Assembly (NCBI GenBank): GCA_018136815.1
Contig: CM030944.1
Location: forward strand, 1,116,456 to 1,180,455
Length of the DNA: 64,000 nt
Direction of reading: 5' to 3'
Source: Isochrysis galbana
Lineage: Eukaryota > Haptophyta > Isochrysidales > Isochrysidaceae
Below the pieces are notes generated by a model. That model saw only the letters and a list, made by a program, of their open reading frames with translations, was not told the DNA's origin and searched no databases. Numbering within the stretch: position 1 is the first letter of the stretch; each line of letters begins with the position of its first letter. Below are positions 29,101 through 39,200 of this stretch, in pieces. A program made the position numbers and the translations under genes.

Positions 29101-30856
29101 ATACCACTCGTCACCCACTCGCGGAGCATGTGAAGGAGCGGTAAGCATGCACGATGAAGAAGGCAGGAGACATGGCCCGAAACCTACCCCAGAAAGAAGC
29201 AGATGGAGTGCGTCGGGGGGGGGGGGGGGGGCAGATTGGGGGGGGGGGCAGATGTTCCGGACACAGCGGCAGCGTCCGATGATGGCGTCTGGCTCTCATA
29301 GACCCTGCCGGGCAAGTACAAATCAAAAAACCTCTTGGCGCGAGCACTAAGCACAGTTCTAGACAGGGAGCAGTCTGCCGATCGATCATATCAATCAATG
29401 CTTAGCCAGGACATCCGCGCTACGCTGGCGAACGTACCTCCGCGTCGCCATGTCTTCCAAACCGCTCAATGGCGAGGGTCATTGCTCCTCCACGCAGATG
29501 GGCACACCCCCGCACAAGTGTGACCATAGTGATGAAGCGCTGTAGCGGCTGCTCGGCCCAACATAGCAGTTGCATAAGAGAAAGTTCTTGCAAGCGCTGC
29601 CACATCATCACACGGGGTTTTGAGGGGGTTACGGAGATCGCTCTTTTGGCCGCTGCTTCTATGCTACGTCAGGCACGAGTGCCCTCTTTCCCACCGGCAT
29701 GACGGCTACTTGGCATCAGACCAAATTTGGCTCTTCAATCTCTAACGGCTTTGCAGTAGCTCACCTGTGCTTCCAACACCGCGAGTAACTTATGCCACTC
29801 CTCGAGCACCGTGAGCATCCCATGCGCCAAACCTCTAGCAACGAGTCCAACACCGACGCCGCCTGGTGGAGCATTCCGCGATTGGACAGCGATGTCAGAT
29901 TCGCTCCCAGTGTCAAGACTGCTACCTAGTGTAGCTCCACTGCCACCACGTGATCCGTTGCGGCATCCTGAAGCCATCGCTGCCTCGCGTGACACGCCGG
30001 CAACCTCTCCAGTGCAAGATTCAACGAAGCCGACGACTGTGCGATACATCCAACCGAGCTCTGCGATACGCTCGACCATTTGGATCGTACCCGGTGCAAG
30101 GCCAGCCGCAGCTGCTGTTTCAGACAACGACTGGTTCCCGTCAGACGACCCCTCGGCACCCTGGCTTTCAGCACTGCCAGCTTGGTCTGCGCTGCCCAGC
30201 TGAAAGACAAATGCCTCTTTGCTATAGTTCCAGCGGATGTGGGCGCCCTCGATACCCTGCATGACAAAGAGCAGCTCGCGAACCAACTCCTCCTCGCTGA
30301 TGGCACCATCCCTCTGAAGGGGAGCGCGCAGCTTTCTCGTGCGAGCGCCTGAGTCGCGAGGAGCTGCCTCTGAATCCGAGCCTTCTTCTGCGCCAGCAGG
30401 CCCGTGCATTGTATCAGCTGGCTCTGGGGCAGTGATTCGACGCGTGGTGGGCGCGATGCATCCACGCACTCGGGGCGCGAAAGGCATTCCCGACAGCAGG
30501 GTAGCTGTCGTGTAGCCAGCACGCGCCGCAGCCGAGTTCGAGTGCATCAGGCAGGTGAGCAGGTGGACGGCCGCGGGCATATTGCGCCAATCAGCAGTAC
30601 TATTCGTCAGCCGCGCCAGCCGCTCTCCAAGGGCCAGCGCGTCGTCCGTCTGGCCGGCGTGCATGAGGCGGCGGCGCGCGAGCTCAGCGCTCTGCCCGAT
30701 GGACTGGCGGGAGCTGGAGTCGATCGACGAGCCGAGTATACGCAGCGCATAGTGGAGCAGTCGATCAAATCGATCGTCCGACCGCTCCACCTCCTTTACC
30801 TGCGCCTCGATCAGTGACGCCACAAGCGACGCCACGATCGACGCCTGCAGCGCCAT
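26151..30856 (-). CDS. TUBGCP3: Gamma-tubulin complex component 3 (GCP3/Spc98), 11 exons, 1,007 aa
   Basis: Core subunit of the gamma-tubulin complex that nucleates microtubules at basal bodies and spindle poles. Exons: 30856-29765, 29596-29438, 29183-29024, 28879-28302, 28127-27952, 27761-27618, 27441-27315, 27193-27059, 26909-26767, 26598-26460, 26321-26151. Exon 1 contains the GRIP1 start (LVRELLFVMQGIEGAHIRWN; IAELGWMYRTVVGFVE). GRIP2 includes LLAGKSINF, YLLLGKGDFVQGLM, TGWEAFSLDY, LLWRVKRVEL, SEMIHFVFNLQYYLMFEV, ECSWDEL, and the C-terminal FLSFRLDFNSYY, all in family order. The protein is longer than human GCP3 (about 907), mainly from a low-complexity insert in exon 4 after LLAGKSINF. 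Exon 3 begins at the weaker acceptor GGGGTAG (29184-29190), chosen because it alone restores the family sequence. A palindromic E2F-type site sits 23 bp upstream of the ATG. Confidence 0.95.
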
Positions 30857-30878
30857 GCGGGGAGGGCGCGGCGGCGGC

Positions 30879-30890
30879 TTTGGCGCCAAA
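30879..30890 (-). promoter_or_regulatory. Palindromic E2F/DP-type site upstream of TUBGCP3
   Basis: TTTGGCGCCAAA is a perfect 12-bp palindrome that fits the known E2F-DP consensus on both strands. It lies 23 bp from the GCP3 start codon. E2F sites commonly drive S-phase and centrosome-cycle genes, so the placement is sensible. Binding is inferred. Confidence 0.55.
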
Positions 30891-30896
30891 AGATCC

Positions 30897-31247
30897 GACC
30901 CATTGTGCCGGTCAAATAGCTAGCCCTGTTGCCTGCTGTTGCTGTGTTGCTGTTGCCTGTTTGTTGCGGTTGCGCCTTCTTCTTTCCTCTTTTACCTTTT
31001 AGCTAAGTTTTGTTTGGGAAGGGCCCAAATATTGTTGTCAAACGTTGAGAGTCGGGCACCTAAATTTTGATCAAAATTTTGACGCTCTCGATTATTGTGT
31101 CCTATTATAAACCTTAAAAACTTCGTAACAACCAACAAAATTTCATCGCGGGCGCGACCCTTAGCCCGGTCACTCAGTGCCACTCACTCATTTTAACCAC
31201 TATTTCCCACCTCCCCTGGGTGTCCAAGGATTCCGCTGGGCCCCACC
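30897..31247. other. Promoter-side spacer of TUBGCP3
   Basis: Contains GTTGCTGTTGCC repeats (30930-30960) and an AT-rich block (31000-31150). No gene seen. Confidence 0.5.
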
Positions 31248-31697
31248 CTACCTGCCCCGCCAGCCGCCTCCCCCCTCCGAACGACCCCCTCCCCATGAGC
31301 CATGAGGCATGAGGCCACCCGGTCTTGGTCTTGGGCCACGCTGCTCGAGCAGCGTGGCCCTCGCCAGGGCGAGAGGGGCCTCTGCCATAAGGCATGCCCA
31401 GTGGAGGAGTGGCCGTACAAGCCTGACATGGCCAGGCTGAGGTCTGCAGCCTGCAGCCCCCCTTGGGGGGGGCCAGCATCCAGCATGGCTGTCTTGCATG
31501 GTGTGGCCGGTGCCACGGGCCGTGTGCCGTGTGGCGTGTGGCGCGACCGGGATCCGGGATCGCACGCACCTGCTCGGCCTCAGCGGGCGGACGCGGTCGC
31601 TTCGCGGTCGCTGCGACGGCGACTCCTCCATGGGGGCTGGGGGGCCGCCCTCGGCGGGGAGCCCGAAGGAGAGGAGGGGAGCGGCGGCGCGCTCCAT
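31248..31697 (-). mobile_element. ORF1-type 5' fragment of the retroelement family, copy 3
   Basis: The frame from ATG 31697 begins MERAAAPLLSFG, close in style and start context to MERASLP (4830) and MESAPPP (16239), with a basic QRPRSDR patch. It then degenerates into Cys/Arg/His-rich sequence of no clear meaning. No downstream element ORF is present. Treated as a truncated relic. Confidence 0.45.
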
Positions 31698-31739
31698 CCA
31701 TGGCAACAGACTATAAAGTTAGTTGTCCTATTATAAATT

Positions 31740-32674
31740 TATTTAAACCTTACACTTAGGTAGTGTTAGCGGCGTTAGACGCCTCGGCTAGCGGCTAGCG
31801 GCTAGCTCTAAGCTTAACTAAGCTCTACCTCTACCTCTACACTAATGCCAACTTGCAACTTAGTTGAGGGTATATTTTGCACATTGCACATTCTTTCTTT
31901 TCCTTCTCGCCCCTCCTCCACGGCGGCACCGGGCACTGGGCGCGGCGCCCGTCGAGGTCTCCTCCTCCTCTCCTCCTCCTCCTCCTCCTCTCCTCCTCCA
32001 TGAAGATGCGGCGACGGCGGACCATCGCTCGCCCCTCGCGCCGCGCGGCCACGCCCCCAAGTTTTGTTTCTTTCCAAGTGAAAGGCCCCAAATTTTTTAC
32101 GTCAGAAATTTCGATTTCGATTGACCACCGCAAATTTGACATTTGACCAAAAACTTACAAAACTTACGTCATAGTCATAGCCAATTCCTCTTTCATGCTT
32201 GTTTCGTTGCCCAGCATCGTAAAATAGGCTCCGGCCGTTGGTTTTTATCTATATTATTGGTTTGGCCTCTAGGCTCTAGGTTTGTGAGCGATTTCGCGTA
32301 TCTTTGGTCTTTGGAAGTTTTCGCCGAATTCAAGTTTTTCTATTTCTATGACTAGGACTGTTAGAGCCTTAGCGCGTGTGCAGAGGGAGGGGGGTAAAAC
32401 CCACCATTTTCCTCGGCAATTTTTCGTGGAGGCAGGTAAGCCCCCTAGGACTTTTTAATGGGCTTGGGGGACGGTCAAAAAATGCAGCCGCCCCCCGCAT
32501 GTTAGTAGTAGTAGTAATAAATCACTGTTTGACCGGCCGAACACGTGACCTTGATTGAAATCATGGCTGCCCACCTTCTTGCGCGATCCCTGCGCACGTT
32601 GCATTCGAGCGACCCGATGCTGCTATGGGAAGTGGCAAGAATGGATCGTGGGACAACCCTGCTCGCTCAAAGCA
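31740..32674. other. AT-rich spacer, nothing recognised
   Basis: Contains short CTAGCGG and CTCTAC repeats (31785-31840) and a TCC/GGA-rich run (31955-31995). No credible open frame. Confidence 0.5.
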
Positions 32675-35069
32675 TTATTTGTAGAGGAAATAGCATGCGG
32701 GGACGGTGACGGCGGCGCAAACGAGCTGCAACGGGATCCCGAAGCGGATGAAGTCGCCAAAGGCATAGCCTCCTTCGCGCGAGACCATAAGATTGGTTTG
32801 ATAGGAGACGGGAGTGGAGTATGAGGCCGAGGCGGCCATGGTGAGGGTGTACAGAGCCGCCTTCCAAGGAACGCCGGATGCCTCACACCTGTGAGCAAAC
32901 ATGGGCGAGGACGGCGGCAACCTCGATGTGAGTACTCGGAAATGGTGTGGCTCGAAATCACTGGGACACCGCGGGCTCAGCAAGGGCTGGGAATAGGGGA
33001 CGACGTCAAGGACTCAAGGGCAACCCATGCATCCGAGGCAAAAAGGGCTCTAAGTCTAACGCCCTCGCAGTGTAAAGAGGCAAGCAAGCCTTCTCGCTCA
33101 CATGCGCACGACGATAGGAAACATGAGCACCACCACAGCATTATTAGATATGACGGCGCCAACGAGGATGGCGACCGAATAGATCGCGCAGAGCAGAGCG
33201 AGTGACCCTGATGCAGATGTTGGGATTGGGTGGCTGAGAGTTGTGTTTAACACGTACCACATGATGGCGCAACCAACCATTGAGGGCGGGTGAAATCGAT
33301 CTGAATAAGCCGGAAGCTCTCATTGGAGTCCAGGGCAAATGAATGACAGATTGTGGGCGGAACACGCTTTGGTCCAAAGCTTGCCCTCTTCCAGATCTCC
33401 AAGCTCACCGTAGGGCGCGACAAGCTTCACTATGGCGTTGGCAGCCGAGGCGGCAAGCCCGCTCTCCTCGATGCCTTTCCCAAGGGCAAAGGAGAGCGCG
33501 ATCGAGAGAAGGACGGGGCCGTTGACTGCCTTCCACGCATCGGACAAATCCATGCAACCGCATCGAAGCAACACACAAAGAGCGCTGAGGGCCGTTGGTA
33601 CCAAGAGGGATGGCGCTGAGGCAGCGACGGTCATTGTTGCCGTCAAGACGCCGAGAGTAAGCCACAGCCGGAAAGATCCACGCGGCGGAGCAGTCGTGCC
33701 CCCCGTGGGGGCACTGGCCTCGCTCCGCGTTCTTGCCAAAGATTCCTGACGCGAAAAGTCAGCCCCGGGCAGCAACGAGCCCGAGGCGGCAAGCATGTAG
33801 GCAGTGCCGGCTAATGCGTTGATAATACCTGGAAAAAGCGATGGAAACGGGCGTTGGAGTTGGTAAATTCTGCTCGCAATAGTTGTGCAATGCATTGGGA
33901 GATGGGTGGAGAGCATGGGGCTTGAGCGTGGATCCTTCTGTATAAGCGGCTGGACGCATGTCCAATGTAAGCGTTAGCGTTACGAGACCTCAGGGGTCCA
34001 GACACGACTTTGTCACCACGGCGCATGAAAGGCGCTCAGGGGATTGACAGATTACGCGTGGAGTCATCACTGGCCCGGCCAGGCATTGATAAGTGGAGGT
34101 GTCACAAACTGAGCGACGACCTCTGAAGCCAAAAGGCCGCAGTGTGCAGGGCTTTCGGGAGCAAGGGAGCAAGGTGGGAGCTTGGTGTGGCCTCAGGGGT
34201 CCAGACACGAATTTGTCACCATAGTGCACAAAAGGCGCTCAGGGGATTGACAGATTACGCGTGGAGTCGTCATCGGCCTTTTGGTGATATCACGTGTCCT
34301 TTTGGTGATATCACATGTCCACGTGTGATGATGAAGGCGCATGCGGTGACATGGCCGCACCTACGGGAGTGATCCCAAACATTCCCATCGGCGAAGAGGG
34401 GTCGTACTTGCGTGCCGCCTCGGCAGCAACGAGATTAGTCGATGAGCCGATGAGCGAGAGGGTACCGCCGAGCATCGTGGCGAACGAGAGAGGCATGAGT
34501 AGCTGCTTTGGTGCGACCCTCGGGTTCAGACTTGCTGCCCACTGCAGCGCAACCGGCATCATCATGGCGCAGACGGGCGTGTTGTTCAAGAACCCTGAGA
34601 TGAGGAGGGTGGGAAGCAGCAACCGGAAGAGCGCGGCGAGCCGGGATCTCGGCCGGCCGAGCAGGATGCGCGCGATGTACTCGAGTCCTCCCGAGACCTG
34701 CACCCCTTTGGAGACTGCGCACATCACTCCGACCGCCACTACCCCCTCGGAGGCGAAACCGGCGAGCGCCTGCTTCAGGCTGATGACGCGCGCCCACACG
34801 AGCATGAGCACACCCTCGAGCAACGCCTGTTCGGGCGGAGCGTCGAGTAGAGCCATCTGGAGGAGAGACAGAGCAATGGCGCCCGCGGTGACTGCCGCCT
34901 TGCGAGGCAGCCGGAGGAGGAGCGGCGTGAGCGCGAGAAGGATGAGGGCCGAGCTGGCGAGCGCGGTGCCATCCACGCTGCTCAGACTTAGCCCCTTGCT
35001 CCGCGCCGCTACCGTAGCCTCGGGAGCATGGCCGCCGCGCAGAACGACGAGCCGCGGCAGCGGCCGCAT
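32675..35069 (-). CDS. DASS/SLC13-family anion:sodium symporter-type transporter, 4 exons, 482 aa
   Basis: Exons: 35069-34361, 33828-33409, 33207-33102, 32888-32675, joining in frame. The protein is a multi-pass membrane transporter with the two inverted halves typical of the family. The first half has FLNNTPVCAMMMP, then GSSTNLVAAEAA (the SNT-type Na+/substrate motif). The second has VISNNAVVVLMFP, then STPVSYQTNLMV and GYAFGDFIRFGIPLQL near the C-terminus. It resembles the algal/bacterial SAC1/SLT sulfate-transporter branch in these motifs but is short, with no TrkA-C domain visible between the halves. Substrate (sulfate, di- or tricarboxylate, or arsenite/silicate-like) cannot be told from sequence. 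Divergent with GCN1, 1.19 kb away. Intron 1 holds a 90-bp direct repeat. Confidence 0.9.
33989..34280. repeat. Two direct repeats of about 85-90 bp in DASS intron 1
   Basis: CCTCAGGGGTCCAGACACGA begins both copies (33991 and 34192), and each continues through TTTGTCACCA and GGCGCTCAGGGGATTGACAG to GCGTGGAGTC. They are about 201 bp apart and diverge at only a few positions. Confidence 0.9.
34276..34323. repeat. 24-bp tandem duplication
   Basis: CCTTTTGGTGATATCACGTGT is followed at once by a near-identical copy (one change), about 40 bp from the exon 1 splice donor. The GATATC/CACGTG cores are palindromic. Confidence 0.8.
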
Positions 35070-36255
35070 CGCCTCTCTCTCGCCTCACTATCACACACTC
35101 CCGTCGCCCGCGTCGACTCTTACATAAACGAGGCGGATACTTCAGCTGTGAACCCTGGCCCCCCCACCTTTTCCCACCTGATCGGTGCCGCACGGCGGGT
35201 CTCCTCGCCTGGCACTCTCTCCTGTCCCCTTCTTTTTAAGAGTAGGAGTACTGGACAAGATGACCTCCAGGAAGTTGGCGCGAGACTAACTCTAGCCGGT
35301 TGTGGCGACGTCGACACAAGACGTGTACTTTATGAGTCTTTACTCCTACCTTACCTTATTAACTTTTTCACCTTCTTCTTCTGGCAGGGGGCACGCGCCA
35401 GCACGCCAGCCTCCTCTTGCAGTCTCAAGTACAAGATGTGTGGCTCACATGTCGCATGTGCTGCGAATGCGCTTGTGCTTCCTACAAACCATTGTATTAC
35501 GTAGTACTACACGTAGTACGTAGTAATTCGTACTTCCTATTCCTATTCCTATTGTAATACTATTGTCTGTTATTGTTGCTCACCTCACCACCCACCATCC
35601 TGACCCGATGAACTTACTATGAAAGGCTGCTTGTTTGTTTGCTCTGTTTGTACGTTGTTTGTTGTTCGAATCGGAATTGAAATAGAACGAGTGGCGAGTG
35701 GCCGAGTGGATAGTGGATCGTGGATAGGTTAGTTGTCAACTTAGTTGTTAGTTGTGCATCGAATTTATTACGTGTACGTGTATTGTTATTAGTTGTTAGC
35801 TCTGTGATTGTGATTGTTTCGTGTTTGTAGTTTGTAGAGGGCAGCTCTTCGTCAGATTCATCTTCGTCTTCGTCATCGGCGCCACTTCCATTTCCATTTC
35901 GCCATTCATTCGCGATTGACCTAAGACCTGAGTTATTTGAAATTTGTATTTGAGTTTGTGAGTTTGAGTTGGCGCCGTGTTTGCTTGTGCTTGCGCGGTC
36001 AGCGGCAGCTGCAGCTGTGCAGCCGTGCGTGTCTCGCGGTTCGAGAGCCATGCAGAAGAAGGGCAGAAGGCACAGGGCCACTCTACACTACCTTATTACT
36101 CTGGAAAGCCAGAAGGTGGGGAAGTACTCTTCTAAAAAGGTGGGAAAAGGAGGTAAAGGTAAAAGGTAAAAAGGTGGACCGTGGCCGAGCCCACCCTCCC
36201 GCCCTCATCTAAGGTTAGGAGGCTCGCCCCCCCCCCTCCTCCCCGCGCCACGGCG
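35070..36255. promoter_or_regulatory. Divergent intergenic region between the DASS transporter and GCN1
   Basis: AT-richer DNA with a TACGTAGTACTACACGTAGT-type palindromic cluster (35499-35525), a CCTATT microsatellite and GTTAGTTGT repeats. I see no TATA box placed convincingly for either gene. A poly-C run directly precedes the GCN1 start. Confidence 0.4.
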
Positions 36256-39200
36256 ATGGAGTCGCTCTCGTCTCAGCTTGCCTCTGCCCCTCTCTCTCGC
36301 TCGGCTGGTGAGCGGCGAGCCCTGTGGACAGTGGGCGTGCTCGAGGCGCTTGATGCCTCTCCCCCTCCTGAGCAAGCCGCCGCCGCGCTCGCAGCCGCTG
36401 TCCACAGCACAGTCGATGTTTACTGTGAGAAGCGCTCGCTCGCGGCTCTCCTCAAAGGGGTCAGGCTGCTGGCAGGGCGCGCCGAGCTGGGCGGGCTCTT
36501 CGGCCGCGCGCTGATAAGTTCGGCTATCGGTGGGGGCTCCGCTTTCCACCCGCGCACCCACCTCGGAGCCGCGCAACTGCTGTGTGCCTGCTGCGAGGCG
36601 GCAGAAGCCGAGTGGGCGGCAGAGCAGGGAGCGCTCCCGACCGAACAGCTTCTGCCGATGCTCGGCCTGCTGCTCCATGCGACACGGGGTCACAGCGATG
36701 ACTCTACCGCGTCGCGGCTCGGGCTTCGCGCCGTGCGTCGCCTTCTCTCCTCACGGAATGCGGCGGCCGGTGGCTGGCTTGCTAAGGCGGAGGAGTGGGT
36801 GCTCGCTCCACCGGTGGCCGAGCTGGCTGAGGCAGCGTGCGCCCTGGCCGCGGCCATCGCTCCCCTCGTGGTCCACCGGGAGCGTGTGCGTGCCGCAGCC
36901 CCGTCCCAGCCACCCAAACGGGCAAAGCCCGGTGCGTTGGCGGCCACATCGACTCCGCTCGATGCGGCTGCTTGGGCGAGGGCGCTTGGTGCACACTTGT
37001 CCTCCGGTCAGGTCGAGAGCCCTTCGAATGCGGTGAAGGCATTCGCACCGCTGTTGTGCAGCGCGCTGATCGGCGTTGATGATGTCATGAAGCACGTGCT
37101 CCCAGCCATTGTCAAAGGGATGAAGCGCTCGACTGAAGCCACGCTTCGCTGCATTCCCGTGCTACTGGATGCGTTTCCATCCACTGCCATCCTGCCAGCT
37201 AGTGCGGGAAGCTCGCTATCGGAGGTGCTTGCACCTGCACTCACGTCTTCCCCTGTCGCGGCAGCAGCCGCCATCAGCGCCCTGCGAATGAAGCTCGATC
37301 CAGTGGGTGCGACAGCTGCCGCGATGGGTCTCATCGGAGCCTCGGGTAAGGGAACGCAGCTCGCGTCGGCGCAGCGCGTGGCTTTGGCCGAAGCTCTTGC
37401 GGCACTCGCTATGGCGCCACCTTCTGCGGCAGTGGCGGCGGTCTTGCACTGCCCCCATTGCCGTCCTGCTCCCGCAGCAGGCCGTGCGGAGCTGGAGGCG
37501 GCGGCGTGGGCGAAAGACTCGTCGCTCATCGCAGAATGGGCGTCTGCGGCGCAAAAGGGATGTGACGCCGTCTGCGCTCTTTTCGTACCGCTCGCCTCTC
37601 GCGAGACCATGGAGGCTCCAAGGACCGAGATGATGGCCACAGTCGGCAGATGGCTGGGCGCACGCGGCGTGGGCACCGCCGAGACTGCGGCAATAGCTCT
37701 CACCAAGGGTCTGACCGACAAGGCAGCCGACGTTAGGCGCGCGCATATCGCGGCGATCCTCGGTGCTCTGACGAGCGCCTCCATGGCTGCTGATGCCGAC
37801 GCCAATGTCGCATCCGCTGGCTCTTCTGATGCGGCGTCAGAGCCGGGGAAATTCAGGATCGGTGGCGCGTTGCCCGGCCTTCTCGATCCAAAAGGGGTGG
37901 GAGAACCACTCCTGAACGCTGTCAAGGCAGCACTCAAGAAGGCGCCCGCAGGGGGCGCGACGCGCGCAGGTGCGAGCTAGGGCCTTACCATTGGCACCTC
38001 TTACGCCAGATCGAGCCTTCCAAGTCCCCAACTTGCACCGGGCTCAGAGAATCTCACCTACCAATGGTCCCAGCCCACCTTATCTGGTAGTCGAGGACGA
38101 GCCACTCATGCACCAGGCCTTGCTGCTCAGCCCACGCGCCGCCTCGTACACACCATTTTTCAAACTTGAATAGTCCATGCTACCACACTCATGCCTCGAT
38201 CGAATCTTGGGTGCTCATGGCTCCCTCCCGCCCTGACCCTCCAGACGCGCTTGGTGTCATATCCGCTCTTCGTGAAGCCTCGTCACTAAACACCGCCCTT
38301 TCATCGGCGTGCTTCACGGAGAAGATCTGGCAGCTTGCGCTCAAGCCCAAAGATTCCTTCGTCTGGGCCGGCGGCGCCGATGCCATTGGCGCCTTACCTG
38401 CTGGCAGAGAGCTCAGCTTGCTCACGCGTTGTGTAGTTGGTGTGAGTCTATCTTCGCTCTTGTCCTCATGCGGAGAGGGCGGCTCACATGCTCTCAATTG
38501 TCTGGTGGGTCTCGCAACTCACGCACATCACCCGACGCGTCTCGCTGCTCTGCACGCTCTACATGTTTTGGCCGAGGGCGCGGCCGAGGACGGTGCTGTG
38601 CGCGTCAGGGCGGCTATTAGTGGCGAGCATGCTGCGGCGTGCTGGGCAGTTGGCGTGAGCCCCAGGCGGGCGGCCGCAGCACCTGTGGTTTCTGCCGCGG
38701 CTCTTCTGGCGCCGATCGAAGCAGCTGTGAAACGCCAAGCCAGGGCTGAGGTGGAGGCCGAGAAGGCGACAGCGGAGATTCCGGTGGGCTCCGTGGAGTC
38801 GGACTCGCCATCAGCTTCCACTCTGACTCCTGCAAGGATGGCCACCATGGCGTCGTGGCTCCGAGTTGCCCTATCGGCCAGCGCCGCACGCCTTCGTAAA
38901 TCCTCTGACCCAGAGCTGCCTCATCTCCTTCCACGACTCCTTATTCTCTGCCACCACCCGTCCATGCTTCACGGCGTGGGCCGTTGCCCGCCCTGGATGT
39001 CATTTGTCGCCGCTTGGGGCGGCCGCGACGCTCTTGCGGAGCTGCTCGCTCGTGATGAGGCTATCGCAGCGCACATTTGCGAGGAGATTCTCTCCACCGA
39101 GGGCAATGGATGCTCCGAGTCTAAGGCTACGCGTGCTGCCTCCATTGGCGCCCTCCGCTCTTTGGTGCGCCTTCCATCTCGCCAACTCTCTGCCGGCGAA

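Noticed and set aside
38166-38244. Upstream extension of GCN1 exon 2
   Set aside because: The frame is open, but a CCTCCAG acceptor at 38238-38244 restores phase with the exon 1 donor. The extension contains no HEAT-like sequence.
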